Source: Mayamaea pseudoterrestris
Lineage: Eukaryota; Bacillariophyta; Bacillariophyceae; Sellaphorales; Sellaphoraceae
DNA: 64,000 nucleotides
Assembly (NCBI GenBank): GCA_027923505.1
Contig: BROI01000001.1
Span: forward strand, 838,501-902,500
Reading direction: 5' to 3'
Made by a program: the position numbers and the translations under genes. This document shows, one piece after another, positions 1-10,100 of this stretch. The notes below the pieces were generated by a model that was given only the letters and a program-made list of their open reading frames with translations, made no database searches and was not told the DNA's origin. Each line of letters starts with the position of its first letter. Position 1 is the first letter of the stretch.

Positions 1-1
1 T

Positions 2-226
2 CGCTTGAAACTTCGGCCATCCCGCCAAGATACAAATCTTGAAGCGGTGGCGCAGCTTCCCACGAGTCTTTTGCAGAGCCTGAACTTTTTGAAAGATTAT
101 GACTTGCTTTCACATGAAATGTCGCCGGCGTTGCTCAAAGCGTACATTGCCTTGAAGCGGGCCGAAGCAAAGCACGACGAAAAGTTGACGATGAGCGACC
201 AATTGAATCTGGCTCTTACTGAATAA
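2..226 (+). CDS. C-terminal end of a glutamine-synthetase-like protein (partial)
   Basis: The frame is open from the window edge and stops at 224-226, so only the last 74 or so residues are seen. The segment around LPTSL and the later AYIALKRAEA resembles the last helical stretch of type I glutamine synthetases and lengsin/FluG-like relatives, where a short LP-S-L stretch is followed by an aspartate-rich helix and an A[YF]IALKRAE motif. No catalytic residues lie in the visible part, so activity cannot be judged. The true start lies upstream of the window. Alternatively this is an unrelated protein with a chance resemblance. Confidence 0.5.
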   Translation, partial: RLKLRPSRQDTNLEAVAQLPTSLLQSLNFLKDYDLLSHEMSPALLKAYIALKRAEAKHDEKLTMSDQLNLALTE

Positions 227-553
227 AAGGCTGGGTAATGACTATTACAAAGGATTCTGGTGATACATACTTGTAGCAACATCCTGGCTGGAGTACAGTA
301 TAACGACCTGCGACAAGGGAGATTATCTCCCTTGACCTGCGACTGGGCCAACTTTCACATCACACGACTTGAGATGTCGTATGCGACTCGTAGCGCGTTT
401 GAAAAAGCATTTGCACCACAAAACGCGGGCCAGTGATTCGACCATGGAATTGGATTGCCGGTGCTCAGTAGCTTTCTTCTATTGCGAAAAGACAAAATCA
501 AAAATTCAGCAAAGTCATCCTAATTGTTAAGCGTATAAAGAATCGTAATCGCC
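227..553. other. Intergenic stretch upstream of the SET fusion gene
   Basis: This 327-bp stretch lies between two genes on the + strand. It should hold the 3' end of the first and the promoter of the second. I see no convincing open frame, RNA gene or repeat in it. Confidence 0.5.
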
Positions 554-3500
554 ATGTCGCGCTGGGGACCTTCCAAGTCTGACCGTGATGCTGCTGCATC
601 TACGCACGAAGGTGCGGTTGATGCCACGGCTACGGATGCAGCATCCTTGGATCCAGCATCGCTTGCTTCCAGTGAGACTGCTGAAACAGATAATTTTGCT
701 GCTGCTAATGAAACTAAGGATAACGTCGACGAGTCTGGTGATGCGAATGGCGATGACCTTGTCGATACGGATGATGAAGGAACCGATGCGAAACATCACG
801 ACGACGACAATGACTCTTCCAAACTATCAAAGGACGAGTACGACGACTTTGAAACCATTGTCAAGGTCGAATGGGGTCCCCGCCGCGGCGAGGACGGCTA
901 CGATACCGATCAGGAGCTTGCGCCGCGTCCCCGTCAAACGCCCGAGGAAACGTGTCAGTGCGCTCGCGCGCCCGGCGCCTGCAGCGACTATGGTTGTCTA
1001 CTGTTTGCCTGTCATGAGGAATGTCGAGCCAAGTGTCCGGCGGGAGAGTACTGTGGCAATAAGCGACTGCAGCAGCCGTGGCTGTTTCCGAAACTAAAGG
1101 TTGTAGACTGTGGGCCAAAGGGTAAAGGATTGGTGACGCGCGACGCTATTAGCAAAGGACAAGTTTGCGCTGAATATGTTGGACGAGCCGTCAAGGCGAA
1201 TAAACTAAAGCAACTATTTCGGCGATATCAACTTGATCGACGCTTATATATCATGGCGCTCGATGAAGGCGTTTACTTGGATGCTCGGCAGCGAGGAAGT
1301 ATAGCGCGTTATGTCAATCATTCGTGCAACCCGAACTGCAAGGTTGAACGATGGAAGGTCCGAGGCGTTGTGAGAGCCGCTGTCGTTGCTTTGAGGGAAA
1401 TCAAACCAAATGAGGAACTTTCCTTTGACTACAAGTGGGAGCGGAAGCGGGGACGAGCGCCAACAAAATGTCACTGCGGTGAATCGAACTGTCGAGGCAC
1501 GTTGGAACTGGCAAAGTCACTCGATGAGGCAAACTTGGAGCAGCAGCTACAGGATCAATGGCTTCGGACATCGCTCACGGATGCGTCCATTGTCAATAGC
1601 ACCGTTCGTGTCTTTTCCAAGGAGCATGATGAATATTTTTTGGGAGAAGTAACCGGATATGATTCCGATATACAGCAGCATTCCATTCTCTACCGACACG
1701 ACATGAATGAAGCATGGGAAGATTTGCGCAAGGAGGACTGGATGATCCTTGACGCCAATGTCGACAGGAGCGATTTTTTGATTGCTAAAAAGTCGAACCG
1801 CAAGCGAAGGCAGTCTCCCACGGAAGGTCTCATTGCGGCGCCACCGTCCAGTGAGGAAGTCCTTTCATTCAAGAACTATTTATATATACAATCTCCAGTG
1901 CATCAAATCCTGCAAGCAAAGCATTATTTCGAGCAGTGCGAGCGAAATCACGTAGTTCATATTCATATTCAACAGCTTTGCAAGCCGCCATTGCCGCCTA
2001 ATATGAAGGATCCGGACGACGTGGCAAAGTATAAGGCATTGGAGTCATCGGCAGATGGAACAGTTTGGAAATTGTCCATTTCTGGATCGGGAGTCGGTGA
2101 AGCCTTTGTGGCTTTGGAGAAGCAAGTGCTCTATTTGGACAAGAAGTTTGAGCAGGATTATGCGGCCGGGGGTAGTCTTGCTGCATCCTTGACGAATCCC
2201 GCAATATCCGCAGCCACTGCGGCGGCAACACTTGCTTCGGAGCAGCAAAGTCGACATCAAATAATTTTTCCGCGAGAGATCAGCGATCACCTGAAGCGAG
2301 ACCTTCCGGCACTGCGCGCCCGGTGTCGAACGGTCAATTTAAACATCTTTCCGTCGGCTTCTGTCTCAAAGCAGTTTGGCCGTTTGGTTCTCGATGGGGC
2401 GCTTGAGTCTGACATTGCTTCAGCCAAGGAAACCATTTGGAATGCACTGCTGGTGCTATGTGTCGAAGCACAAGCGCCATTAGCTCCAAACAAAATGCCA
2501 AAGAATCTTGGATGCTACGCGGGTGAGCTAACAGCTGCGCAGTTTCGATTGCTGAGCAGTGGCAATGAAAGAGACAAGAGCGAATTGGCGGAAAAGAACC
2601 GTCTACGGATGGATGCATGCGAGAATTTACGGAAACTTTGTCCTTTTTTTGTATCGTTCGAAAATACGCAGCAATGTACAGTTTGGGTTCAAGCAGATTA
2701 CGATAAGGGTCGCATTAATTCGAACAATCAAATTGTAAGCACTAGCAATTCGAATAGTCCGAAGCACTTCTTCATTGGCTATTCGCCGAAAGAGATACCA
2801 CGTTTATGGACATTAATACAGACGCGTGTATCAGAGCTCTCGCGAGGTGTCAAATATTTACACCTAGGGATGGATCGGGTGTATCAAAAGCTTATGATGA
2901 TGAATGGCAACAAGTTTTTTGACTTTGTCATGCGTGTTGCGTCTGTCAAGTTGGATATTGATCCAATGACAGGAGATCATATACGGATAGACGGTAGATT
3001 GTCGCCTCATGCAACTGTTCCGCCCGAGCTTTCGTCGAAGACGGAACCAGAACGTGCTTTGCTCGCCGAAGAAGTGATTATGCTGCAGATTGAAATGTAC
3101 CGCGACCATTGTATCCGCGAGCAGAGCTGGATATTTGGTCGAGATTGGTCACTAGTTGCTAGTGCTGTGCCTGTCGTTGTTGAGACTAATGCGTCTGGAT
3201 CGGCTTCACTTGGACAGCTGGACTTAAAATCAGCGGCGCAGGGTGCCACGGACATTGCAGACACCATTGCGATGTTGGGGCTAGATCCGAGCGTGGCTGC
3301 GCATGCAGCCATTATCTTGTACCGTTTTGTTGTTGCCAATACCGAAACATCGATCAAAATACGAGACGCTGTGCTTGCATGTATCTATCTGGCTAACAAA
3401 GCCCAAAAACTGCACAATTGGAAGCGCCTTGATCAGGTTGTCAAGGTGGGTTTTGAAGCCATGTACAAATCAAAATTTGATGAGAATCAAGACATTGAGA

Positions 3501-5989
3501 AACTTTCCGAAAAGGTTCTCGCTACGGAAGCTTTTATTCTCGAATCGCTGGACTATGATATCTTTTGGCGTGGTGTTGACTGGATCCGTTCAGCAGCAAT
3601 TGGTGCTGGACAATTGCAACCAAGACAAATAAACGAAATATTCGAATTTATGTTCACTGGTCCAGTCCTTGGATGTGGTCATGACTTATGGCTACGATAC
3701 GGATTTGAATATGTCTTTGCTGTCGCCTCCGGGCTTCTCCAAATTGAATCGAAATACTTATTTTCTGCTTTATCACTAATTCCTCTAAAAGTTTCGCGGG
3801 CGGCAGAGCTACTTGTTGAGTCGTTGAAGTTGAACCGCTCACCCGGCAAAAGTTTAAAGCATCACCATTTGTTAGAGGGCAACAAATGGGAGCTTGAGAG
3901 GCGACTTCCGCTTTTGAAACAGGCATGCATTGATGCCATGACATCATCGCTTCAGCAACGAGCTTATGATTCTACTATAATATCGGCGGCGGACCAGCGA
4001 TATAAACTCATTGGGCAGCAATGCCAACAATGGTATGTGATTTCGGGCATCCCCACGCAGCAAATGCGAGACTTTATAATGCCACATCTTGCCAGAGTAT
4101 CGGCAGAAAGCAACTGTACCATCTTTATTGAACGGGGCAGTGCTGATGGCATGGAGGACATATTATTTGCGGGCACGTGGAGAGCTATATACCTCGCCGA
4201 CAACCTCTTGCGACTCGCTTTAAACGACACCTTGACATTGCCCGTCGTCACCAGGGGCTCGGAATCGCAGCAAGACAACGCAAAAATTCAGTCAAAGACT
4301 GCACCCGGGCGCATTGGACGGAAGGAGTTGTTGATTGATAGTAAGTGGGAAGGCACGAGTTTGTCGAAGATTTGCAACGAGTCCGTGGGCGATCGCTTTC
4401 TTGGCGGAAAAAGCTTTGCAGCTGGTCGAGTTACTGTCGGAAGTCTTCGTAATTCCGGCCTTCGTTGGTGGCTTTCTAAGGAGCTCAGCTTTTGCCCAAG
4501 TGGTTCATTGATCGACACGTTTGTGGTTCGTTCATCAGACGGTTTAGCGAGCCTCGGCCAGTTCGCAAGGGCTTTGGAAAGCGAGTCTGCGAAGTTTCCC
4601 ATGCTTTCCAGTACTGCTTTTAACGATACCCACAGCCAAATGTCATACCCTTTTGCTGCAGTCTCATCACAAGAATGGCCATCCGCCAAAGTCGCAAAGA
4701 TTGAGGCTGCGAAGGCTTCCAAAGTAAAAGGGGCAAGTGGTCTACCGGTGGCTGGCATATCAGCGGCGGCGCTGCAAGAAATGCAGCTGTTGACTCAGCT
4801 ACATTGCCTGATCACCGGCCCGTTGGGGCATCCGAATTTTCTTATCCCTTTTGCAATTGCCGCTACTGTTAAGAACAACAGTGAGTTAGATGCTAAGGCA
4901 CCAAACAGCATTATGACACATCCCATTGACCTTTTGAATGATCCAATGCACTCACTGTTTCAAACGCGCGACGAGAGTGCCAAAAAGTCTGGCTGTACTT
5001 CTTCAAATCAACCACATCTTCTTTTCCAACCGACACCGTTTCGCTTGCAACGTTTTCTTTCGAAGAAATACAACCGCGGGGTCGAGGATCTTCGGTCACA
5101 TTCGGCTCTAGTCGCATCATGGTTTCATGATTTGCTTTCGGCTGTTGTTCATTGTCATTCGAACAGCATTATTCTTCGAAATTTTGATTTGGATGAAATT
5201 GCCGTAGACCAAACCGGAACGCTCAAATTTACAAGTCTTTACCGGTCCAAGCTGCTGGAGAGTAAATCGCGAGAAATGATAGCCGGGAAGGTTCATGCCG
5301 AGCTGTTAAAGGCTGCACGGGCGAAGAGCAAGGAAAAGGGCAAGAAAAGTAAATGCGACGACGACGACAAGCCTAGTCCGTATACACCTCCAGAAATTCT
5401 GCTTGGCTGCCCATTGCACAGTCGAGAGAGCGATATATGGACCGTCGGCTGTATCTTAGCGCACTTGCTGCTCAACAAACCTCTTTTCGTCGGTGATGAT
5501 CGCGCGAAGCTTTTTGAATCCATGGCCAAGTTAGTAGGCACTCCTCGCGAAGATAACTTTGAGCTGCTTAAAAAATTTCCACACTTTCCGAAAGTGAAGA
5601 AGAATTATAAGCGCGGTGTCGAAAAAGGCTTGGAGCACATGCTGAAAGACGACGCTTCCGAGTACGAAAAGGCAATTGACCTTCTTGGTCGCATGCTGCA
5701 CTTGGACCCAACGAAACGATGCACTGCTGCGGAAGCCTTGGGTCACGAGTACATGGCTGACTACATGGAGAAGACCAATACAAGTAGTTTTCGCGAGCAA
5801 TACGTGAAGCAGTGGATGACCGTCAAAACCACGACACTCAAGCAAGCGAAAGGACTTGCTGACAGCTCACAAACCAAGCGCAAGCCCATGCTGATGGATT
5901 CGCGGGCAACCGAGGATGACGACGATGACTTGTACGGAATTGACGACTTGATGGCCGAACAGCCAAGCAAGCGACGAAGGAATGACTGA
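554..5989 (+). CDS. SET2-type histone methyltransferase fused to a cyclin-box region and a CDK-like pseudokinase
   Basis: One uninterrupted frame encodes 1,811 residues. After an acidic disordered head (1-130) come a Cys-rich AWS-like segment (133-171, ending CPAGEYCGNKR), a SET domain (about 180-294, with NHSCNPNC and ELSFDY intact) and a post-SET Cys cluster (306-313, CHCGESNC). This is the SET2/ASH1/NSD layout, which suggests H3K36 methylation. A Tudor-like stretch follows (about 347-400). Residues about 905-1095 resemble a cyclin fold of the T/K/L type (LYRFVV, ACIYLANKAQ, ESLDYD). Residues about 1405-1735 resemble a CDK: a helix-C-like segment, HPNFLIPF, then PPEILLG, SDIWTVGCILA and LDPTKRCTAAEAL. 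The HRD position reads LRNF and the DFG position reads TSL, and no clear glycine loop or VAIK lysine is seen, so the kinase part is probably inactive. The end is basic (PSKRRRND). The methyltransferase call is strong; the cyclin and kinase calls rest on motif reading. Confidence 0.85.
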   Translation: MSRWGPSKSDRDAAASTHEGAVDATATDAASLDPASLASSETAETDNFAAANETKDNVDESGDANGDDLVDTDDEGTDAKHHDDDNDSSKLSKDEYDDFETIVKVEWGPRRGEDGYDTDQELAPRPRQTPEETCQCARAPGACSDYGCLLFACHEECRAKCPAGEYCGNKRLQQPWLFPKLKVVDCGPKGKGLVTRDAISKGQVCAEYVGRAVKANKLKQLFRRYQLDRRLYIMALDEGVYLDARQRGSIARYVNHSCNPNCKVERWKVRGVVRAAVVALREIKPNEELSFDYKWERKRGRAPTKCHCGESNCRGTLELAKSLDEANLEQQLQDQWLRTSLTDASIVNSTVRVFSKEHDEYFLGEVTGYDSDIQQHSILYRHDMNEAWEDLRKEDWMILDANVDRSDFLIAKKSNRKRRQSPTEGLIAAPPSSEEVLSFKNYLYIQSPVHQILQAKHYFEQCERNHVVHIHIQQLCKPPLPPNMKDPDDVAKYKALESSADGTVWKLSISGSGVGEAFVALEKQVLYLDKKFEQDYAAGGSLAASLTNPAISAATAAATLASEQQSRHQIIFPREISDHLKRDLPALRARCRTVNLNIFPSASVSKQFGRLVLDGALESDIASAKETIWNALLVLCVEAQAPLAPNKMPKNLGCYAGELTAAQFRLLSSGNERDKSELAEKNRLRMDACENLRKLCPFFVSFENTQQCTVWVQADYDKGRINSNNQIVSTSNSNSPKHFFIGYSPKEIPRLWTLIQTRVSELSRGVKYLHLGMDRVYQKLMMMNGNKFFDFVMRVASVKLDIDPMTGDHIRIDGRLSPHATVPPELSSKTEPERALLAEEVIMLQIEMYRDHCIREQSWIFGRDWSLVASAVPVVVETNASGSASLGQLDLKSAAQGATDIADTIAMLGLDPSVAAHAAIILYRFVVANTETSIKIRDAVLACIYLANKAQKLHNWKRLDQVVKVGFEAMYKSKFDENQDIEKLSEKVLATEAFILESLDYDIFWRGVDWIRSAAIGAGQLQPRQINEIFEFMFTGPVLGCGHDLWLRYGFEYVFAVASGLLQIESKYLFSALSLIPLKVSRAAELLVESLKLNRSPGKSLKHHHLLEGNKWELERRLPLLKQACIDAMTSSLQQRAYDSTIISAADQRYKLIGQQCQQWYVISGIPTQQMRDFIMPHLARVSAESNCTIFIERGSADGMEDILFAGTWRAIYLADNLLRLALNDTLTLPVVTRGSESQQDNAKIQSKTAPGRIGRKELLIDSKWEGTSLSKICNESVGDRFLGGKSFAAGRVTVGSLRNSGLRWWLSKELSFCPSGSLIDTFVVRSSDGLASLGQFARALESESAKFPMLSSTAFNDTHSQMSYPFAAVSSQEWPSAKVAKIEAAKASKVKGASGLPVAGISAAALQEMQLLTQLHCLITGPLGHPNFLIPFAIAATVKNNSELDAKAPNSIMTHPIDLLNDPMHSLFQTRDESAKKSGCTSSNQPHLLFQPTPFRLQRFLSKKYNRGVEDLRSHSALVASWFHDLLSAVVHCHSNSIILRNFDLDEIAVDQTGTLKFTSLYRSKLLESKSREMIAGKVHAELLKAARAKSKEKGKKSKCDDDDKPSPYTPPEILLGCPLHSRESDIWTVGCILAHLLLNKPLFVGDDRAKLFESMAKLVGTPREDNFELLKKFPHFPKVKKNYKRGVEKGLEHMLKDDASEYEKAIDLLGRMLHLDPTKRCTAAEALGHEYMADYMEKTNTSSFREQYVKQWMTVKTTTLKQAKGLADSSQTKRKPMLMDSRATEDDDDDLYGIDDLMAEQPSKRRRND

Positions 5990-6070
5990 GGGATTTATTA
6001 AATATGTCGCAACTTGCAAACCGAAACCACCTTTTGGTTTTGAACTCAGACAATAGACTAATAAGCTCTG

Positions 6071-6832
6071 CTACATCATTCTTACTTTGTCAATATATCT
6101 ACGTAGATACCGCAGCTGTCCGAATGCCTGTTATGAAGAGGCAAGAGTAAAAATCAATGAGGAAGTGTGAGTACATTCATGAAGAAACGAAAGACACTGC
6201 TTTCAATTCACCATACGCACCACAATCAAGACAAGCACGAGCTCGGCAACGCTCCAAGCCACAACGTAGCTAAAGGTATCCTCATGTACCATTCGATGTT
6301 GAGCTTCCCTCGCCTTGATGTAGTCATAGAATTCTCCCAGTTGCGTCATGCCAGTGCCCAAATCTCCAGCAAGCTGCATCCATTCTTCCGCAAAGAGATT
6401 GGTTTCAACTAACACTGGTGGAGCTTCCGATACAATTGGCCGTAGGTGAAACGAAAACTTGACAGTCTGCGATGGCAGTGTTTCATCGGCTGCAACATTT
6501 TGGAAGCAAATCCAGTAAGCGTGCACGGTGGAGCCTGGCAAGTCGATGCGAAACGTGTCCTTGGCTATGGACTTTGACTCGTAAAGAGCTTTGTCCTGGT
6601 AATCCAAAATTAATACATTGAGAGAAGAATCTGATGATGTAGGTATATTGCTGTTGTCTTGCTGTGATACGACTAGCTCAAAGCTTCCTTGCAGCATTCT
6701 TTGCTTCGATGTGCGTATTTGAAAGCATTCTTCATCCGACGCACCGAGTCGAAGAAATAGAGGGGTTGATGCTGATTTTCGTACATCAAAAACAAGGAAA
6801 TAGGTTGCTATGATTAGTATCCTTCGAGTCAT
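6071..6832 (-). CDS. p24/EMP24 family cargo receptor (GOLD domain)
   Basis: Type I membrane protein of the early secretory pathway, where p24 proteins help load COPII/COPI vesicles. The start at 6832 (MTRRILIIATYF) gives a good signal peptide; a Met 13 codons upstream is possible. A GOLD domain, a coiled-coil membrane-proximal part and a transmembrane helix (WSVAELVLVLIVV) follow. Read without splicing, the protein stops right after the membrane helix, which is wrong for the family. A GT-AG intron at 6128-6211 joins phase 0 to a last exon at 6071-6127, giving a tail with GQLRYLRRYIDK. That matches the p24 pattern of a Q-x-x-x-LR tail with aromatic residues. Model: 6212-6832 plus 6071-6127, 225 residues. 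It lies head-to-head with the coiled-coil gene at 7156. Confidence 0.85.
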
Positions 6833-7155
6833 TGTCGTTCTCAAGTGGAACAGGAAAGTCGGTGCACGCATAATAAATGCGCCATGGTCGAATTCGTGGA
6901 TGGTCGCATTTGTCAGTGTCGTACTGGTGCTGCCTCGTATTCATTGTCGCTTAGACACCTAGCGACGCGACTCCGCGAGCGAGTCGGACTTGCAACGGTC
7001 ACGTGTTTTGCCTCATTGCAATTCAAGCGTCAATTTACCGTTGCTTTCGACCATGAGATTGCAGCACGCCGAGGCGGACAGCAGCTAAACCTGACATTGC
7101 ATACTACAGACGAGCAGCACTAAAGAAAAGTTGCTGCACGCAATATAGAAGAGCC

Positions 7156-10100
7156 ATGGATCCTCCGGTATCAGCGCGATCACATTCGCCGTCGACCATG
7201 CTGACGAGTCCCGATGCTGCTGCACCAACCCCCAAGCAATCCAAGCGGCGCGTTCCTCGCTCGCCTCGTCGAAGCTTGAGTCCCACCAAAATGTCAAGCT
7301 TGGACAAGGCGAGAGCAAGTCCTATTCGCATGTCAAGTCCAGATGTTGCAGCATCAGACATCAAGGGACGCAGCAGTCCATTGACAACCACACCGCGGAG
7401 CTCCACGACGACAGTCGAGCGACGAGACTCTCCAGCTCCATCACTGACAGTTCCAGATCTCCGCAGTAGTAACAAAAAGACTGAAGGGAACAACAATGCT
7501 GAACTATCGACGAGCAAACCGAGTCGTCCATCGACTCCAGCAGTTGCACGAAGTACGCCGAGTCGATCGGCAAGCAAGGAACTGACTCCGCCACCGACAG
7601 CGTCTAGCAGCAACACGCCAGCGACTGGCAACAACAACAGCAACTCGCAGTCTTACCTCAACCGCAAAGCGCACAAATTTAGTAGTTTGAAAAAGAAGAA
7701 GCAAGCTTCGGCGGCGGCTGGCGCTGCATCGTCTGGTCCATCATCTCCTGGATATTTCATGAGCAAGCTCTTTTGCCACTCGCTTCCGGACGATCGAAAC
7801 GATCAGAATACAACGACAGCAACTGAAACTTCAGCATCGGACGCATCCAAGGACAATGGAGCTGCAGATGAGCCAGAGCAAGGCTGCTTGTCCATTGCCT
7901 TTACGCAAGCGGCCGAGTCTTTGCGACTGGACAGTGAACGAACGGTGCGGCGCAACATACAAAAGGGCTTGTCGCAGGCAATGGAAGCGTCGACCGACCT
8001 GCATGTTTGCGAGGAGGTTTCATCGTCGTGTACGGAGATGCAGACGGACGCCAAAATGAGTTGTCAGGAACGAACGAGTGGAACGTGCGGACCGGTGAAA
8101 AATGGCAGCCCCAAGGCGCTACTGAACGAACAAGAGATTCATCAGCATCGCGAAATGGATAGCTTGACAAACAATATGACCATGGATAGTCAGGAAGAAG
8201 ATGGAGACGACGACAATGATGATTATGCCGACGATGAGTATGACGATGAGGCGGAACCAGCGGCTCTCCCAATTACAAAAGTTGCTTCGCTCTCCAAGCA
8301 GGAGCAGCAATCGTCGCCTACCAAGATGCTGCCATCTCCAACCAAATCAGCAACGTCCTCCCCTCGGCGGATGTCGTCGCCAAAAGTTGCAATTTCGACG
8401 CAGGAGCTGCAAGCGACTTCCTTCATTGCTTCCTTGACGCTACAAAAGAGCGAGGAGGAAATGGGCCGCGAGGAAGAGGAGGATGAATGGGAGACGACGG
8501 TTCAAGAAGCGCGGGACGATACAGTCGCAAAGGACACGGTCGTTGTTGTTGCGCCAAAGACTCCCTCCCCCAAGAACCTTCCGTCTTCTCCGGATCGGCC
8601 AGACGACGAGGAACAGGAGGATGCCATTACGATTGCGCGGCAGTCTTCGTCGCAGAGTCAAAGCTTCAGACAGAGCATGTCAGATCGGTCATCGCCCAGC
8701 AATGACTTTGACGATGACGACTTTTTGCCGAGCGACTTCAAGGCAACAAATAGCAGCAATCCAATGATGACCATTTTAAGCAATGTCATGAGCGCCGTGA
8801 GCCCGAAAGCCAGTCCAGCATCCACTAACAATCAACCTGGTTCACCCGCAGTAACCTTTACTTTGACTGAGGTACAAGACAAAGTTGCTGCCGCCGTAGA
8901 AGCTGCGCACGAGCAATGGGAAGCGGCAACGTTGGAGGACTTGGAATTTCAGCACAACGTCAAGCTCGCCATGGCGGTCAATGAGCATCGAGAGGAAGCG
9001 GAGCGTACTCTCCAGCTGCACACGGATCAGCTAAAGGAGGAGCATGATGCGGAAATGACAGCGCTATCCGAAACTTTCCAAGCCAAGTTTCACGACCTTA
9101 AAAATCAGGCAGTCTCCTCAAAGCAATTGGCGCGACAACGCGAAGAGGAAATGTATGAAATGGAAGCGGAATTAAACACGCTGCGCGAGACATCTACAAC
9201 TCATTCGGAGCTGCAAAGCAAGTATGCCGAGCTTGAGAAGCAGATTTTTGAAAAGTCACTCGCACACAATGCTACGTCGGAAGAATTAACCAAGGAGCGC
9301 AAGACAATTCTAGAGCTCAAGGCCAAGGGCCGGCAAGACTTGCTGGCACTGGAAAAAGAGAAGGATCAGCAGGTGACTGCTTTTCAACGCGAAATAACCG
9401 CCTTGGAAGATATGATACGCAAGTTAAACGCTGACCTTGTCGAGTCCAAGCATGCAGTGGAGTTTGAATTGAACGAACACATTGAAATTGTTAAGAACGA
9501 TTTGCAATCGGCTCAGCACCACCTTAAAGACACACAATTCGAGCTGGACAAGTGCCGCGAAGTGGTGGCGGACCGCGATATGATAATTGCGAAGCTTGAA
9601 GATGAACTTTCGGTCAATATGATTGAACTAACGGCGTGCAGGCGAACTTTGAGCGACAAGAAGGAGCAGATTGAAGCGCTTCGTGAGCAGCTCAACGACA
9701 CCATGAGTACTGCGCCTGATTTCGCACATTACCCGCAACTGGACCAGCTACAGGAGTCTTTAAACGAGAAGCATGCTCAGGTTGATATTCTCGCTTGCAA
9801 GCTTGCCGACAAGGAGAATGACCTTGGCGAAGCAAAGCAACAGCTGGCCGAAAAGCAGTCCCGTATCGACAATCTCCAGCAAGAGCTTGCTATCAAGGAA
9901 AGTGAAGTCCGCAACTCTCCTATAAAGCTGCGACAAGAGATGGCAGGTCTTCGACGTGAGAATGATCAGCTGGAACACGAGCTCAGGGTGCAGAAGAAAC
10001 TAGCGTCGCAGGATCTGCACCTATCGTCATCGGAGGATTCTCAAATGTCAACAGCATCGAGAGCGTCTGGCATTACGCCACCTCGACCAAGCATATTTTC

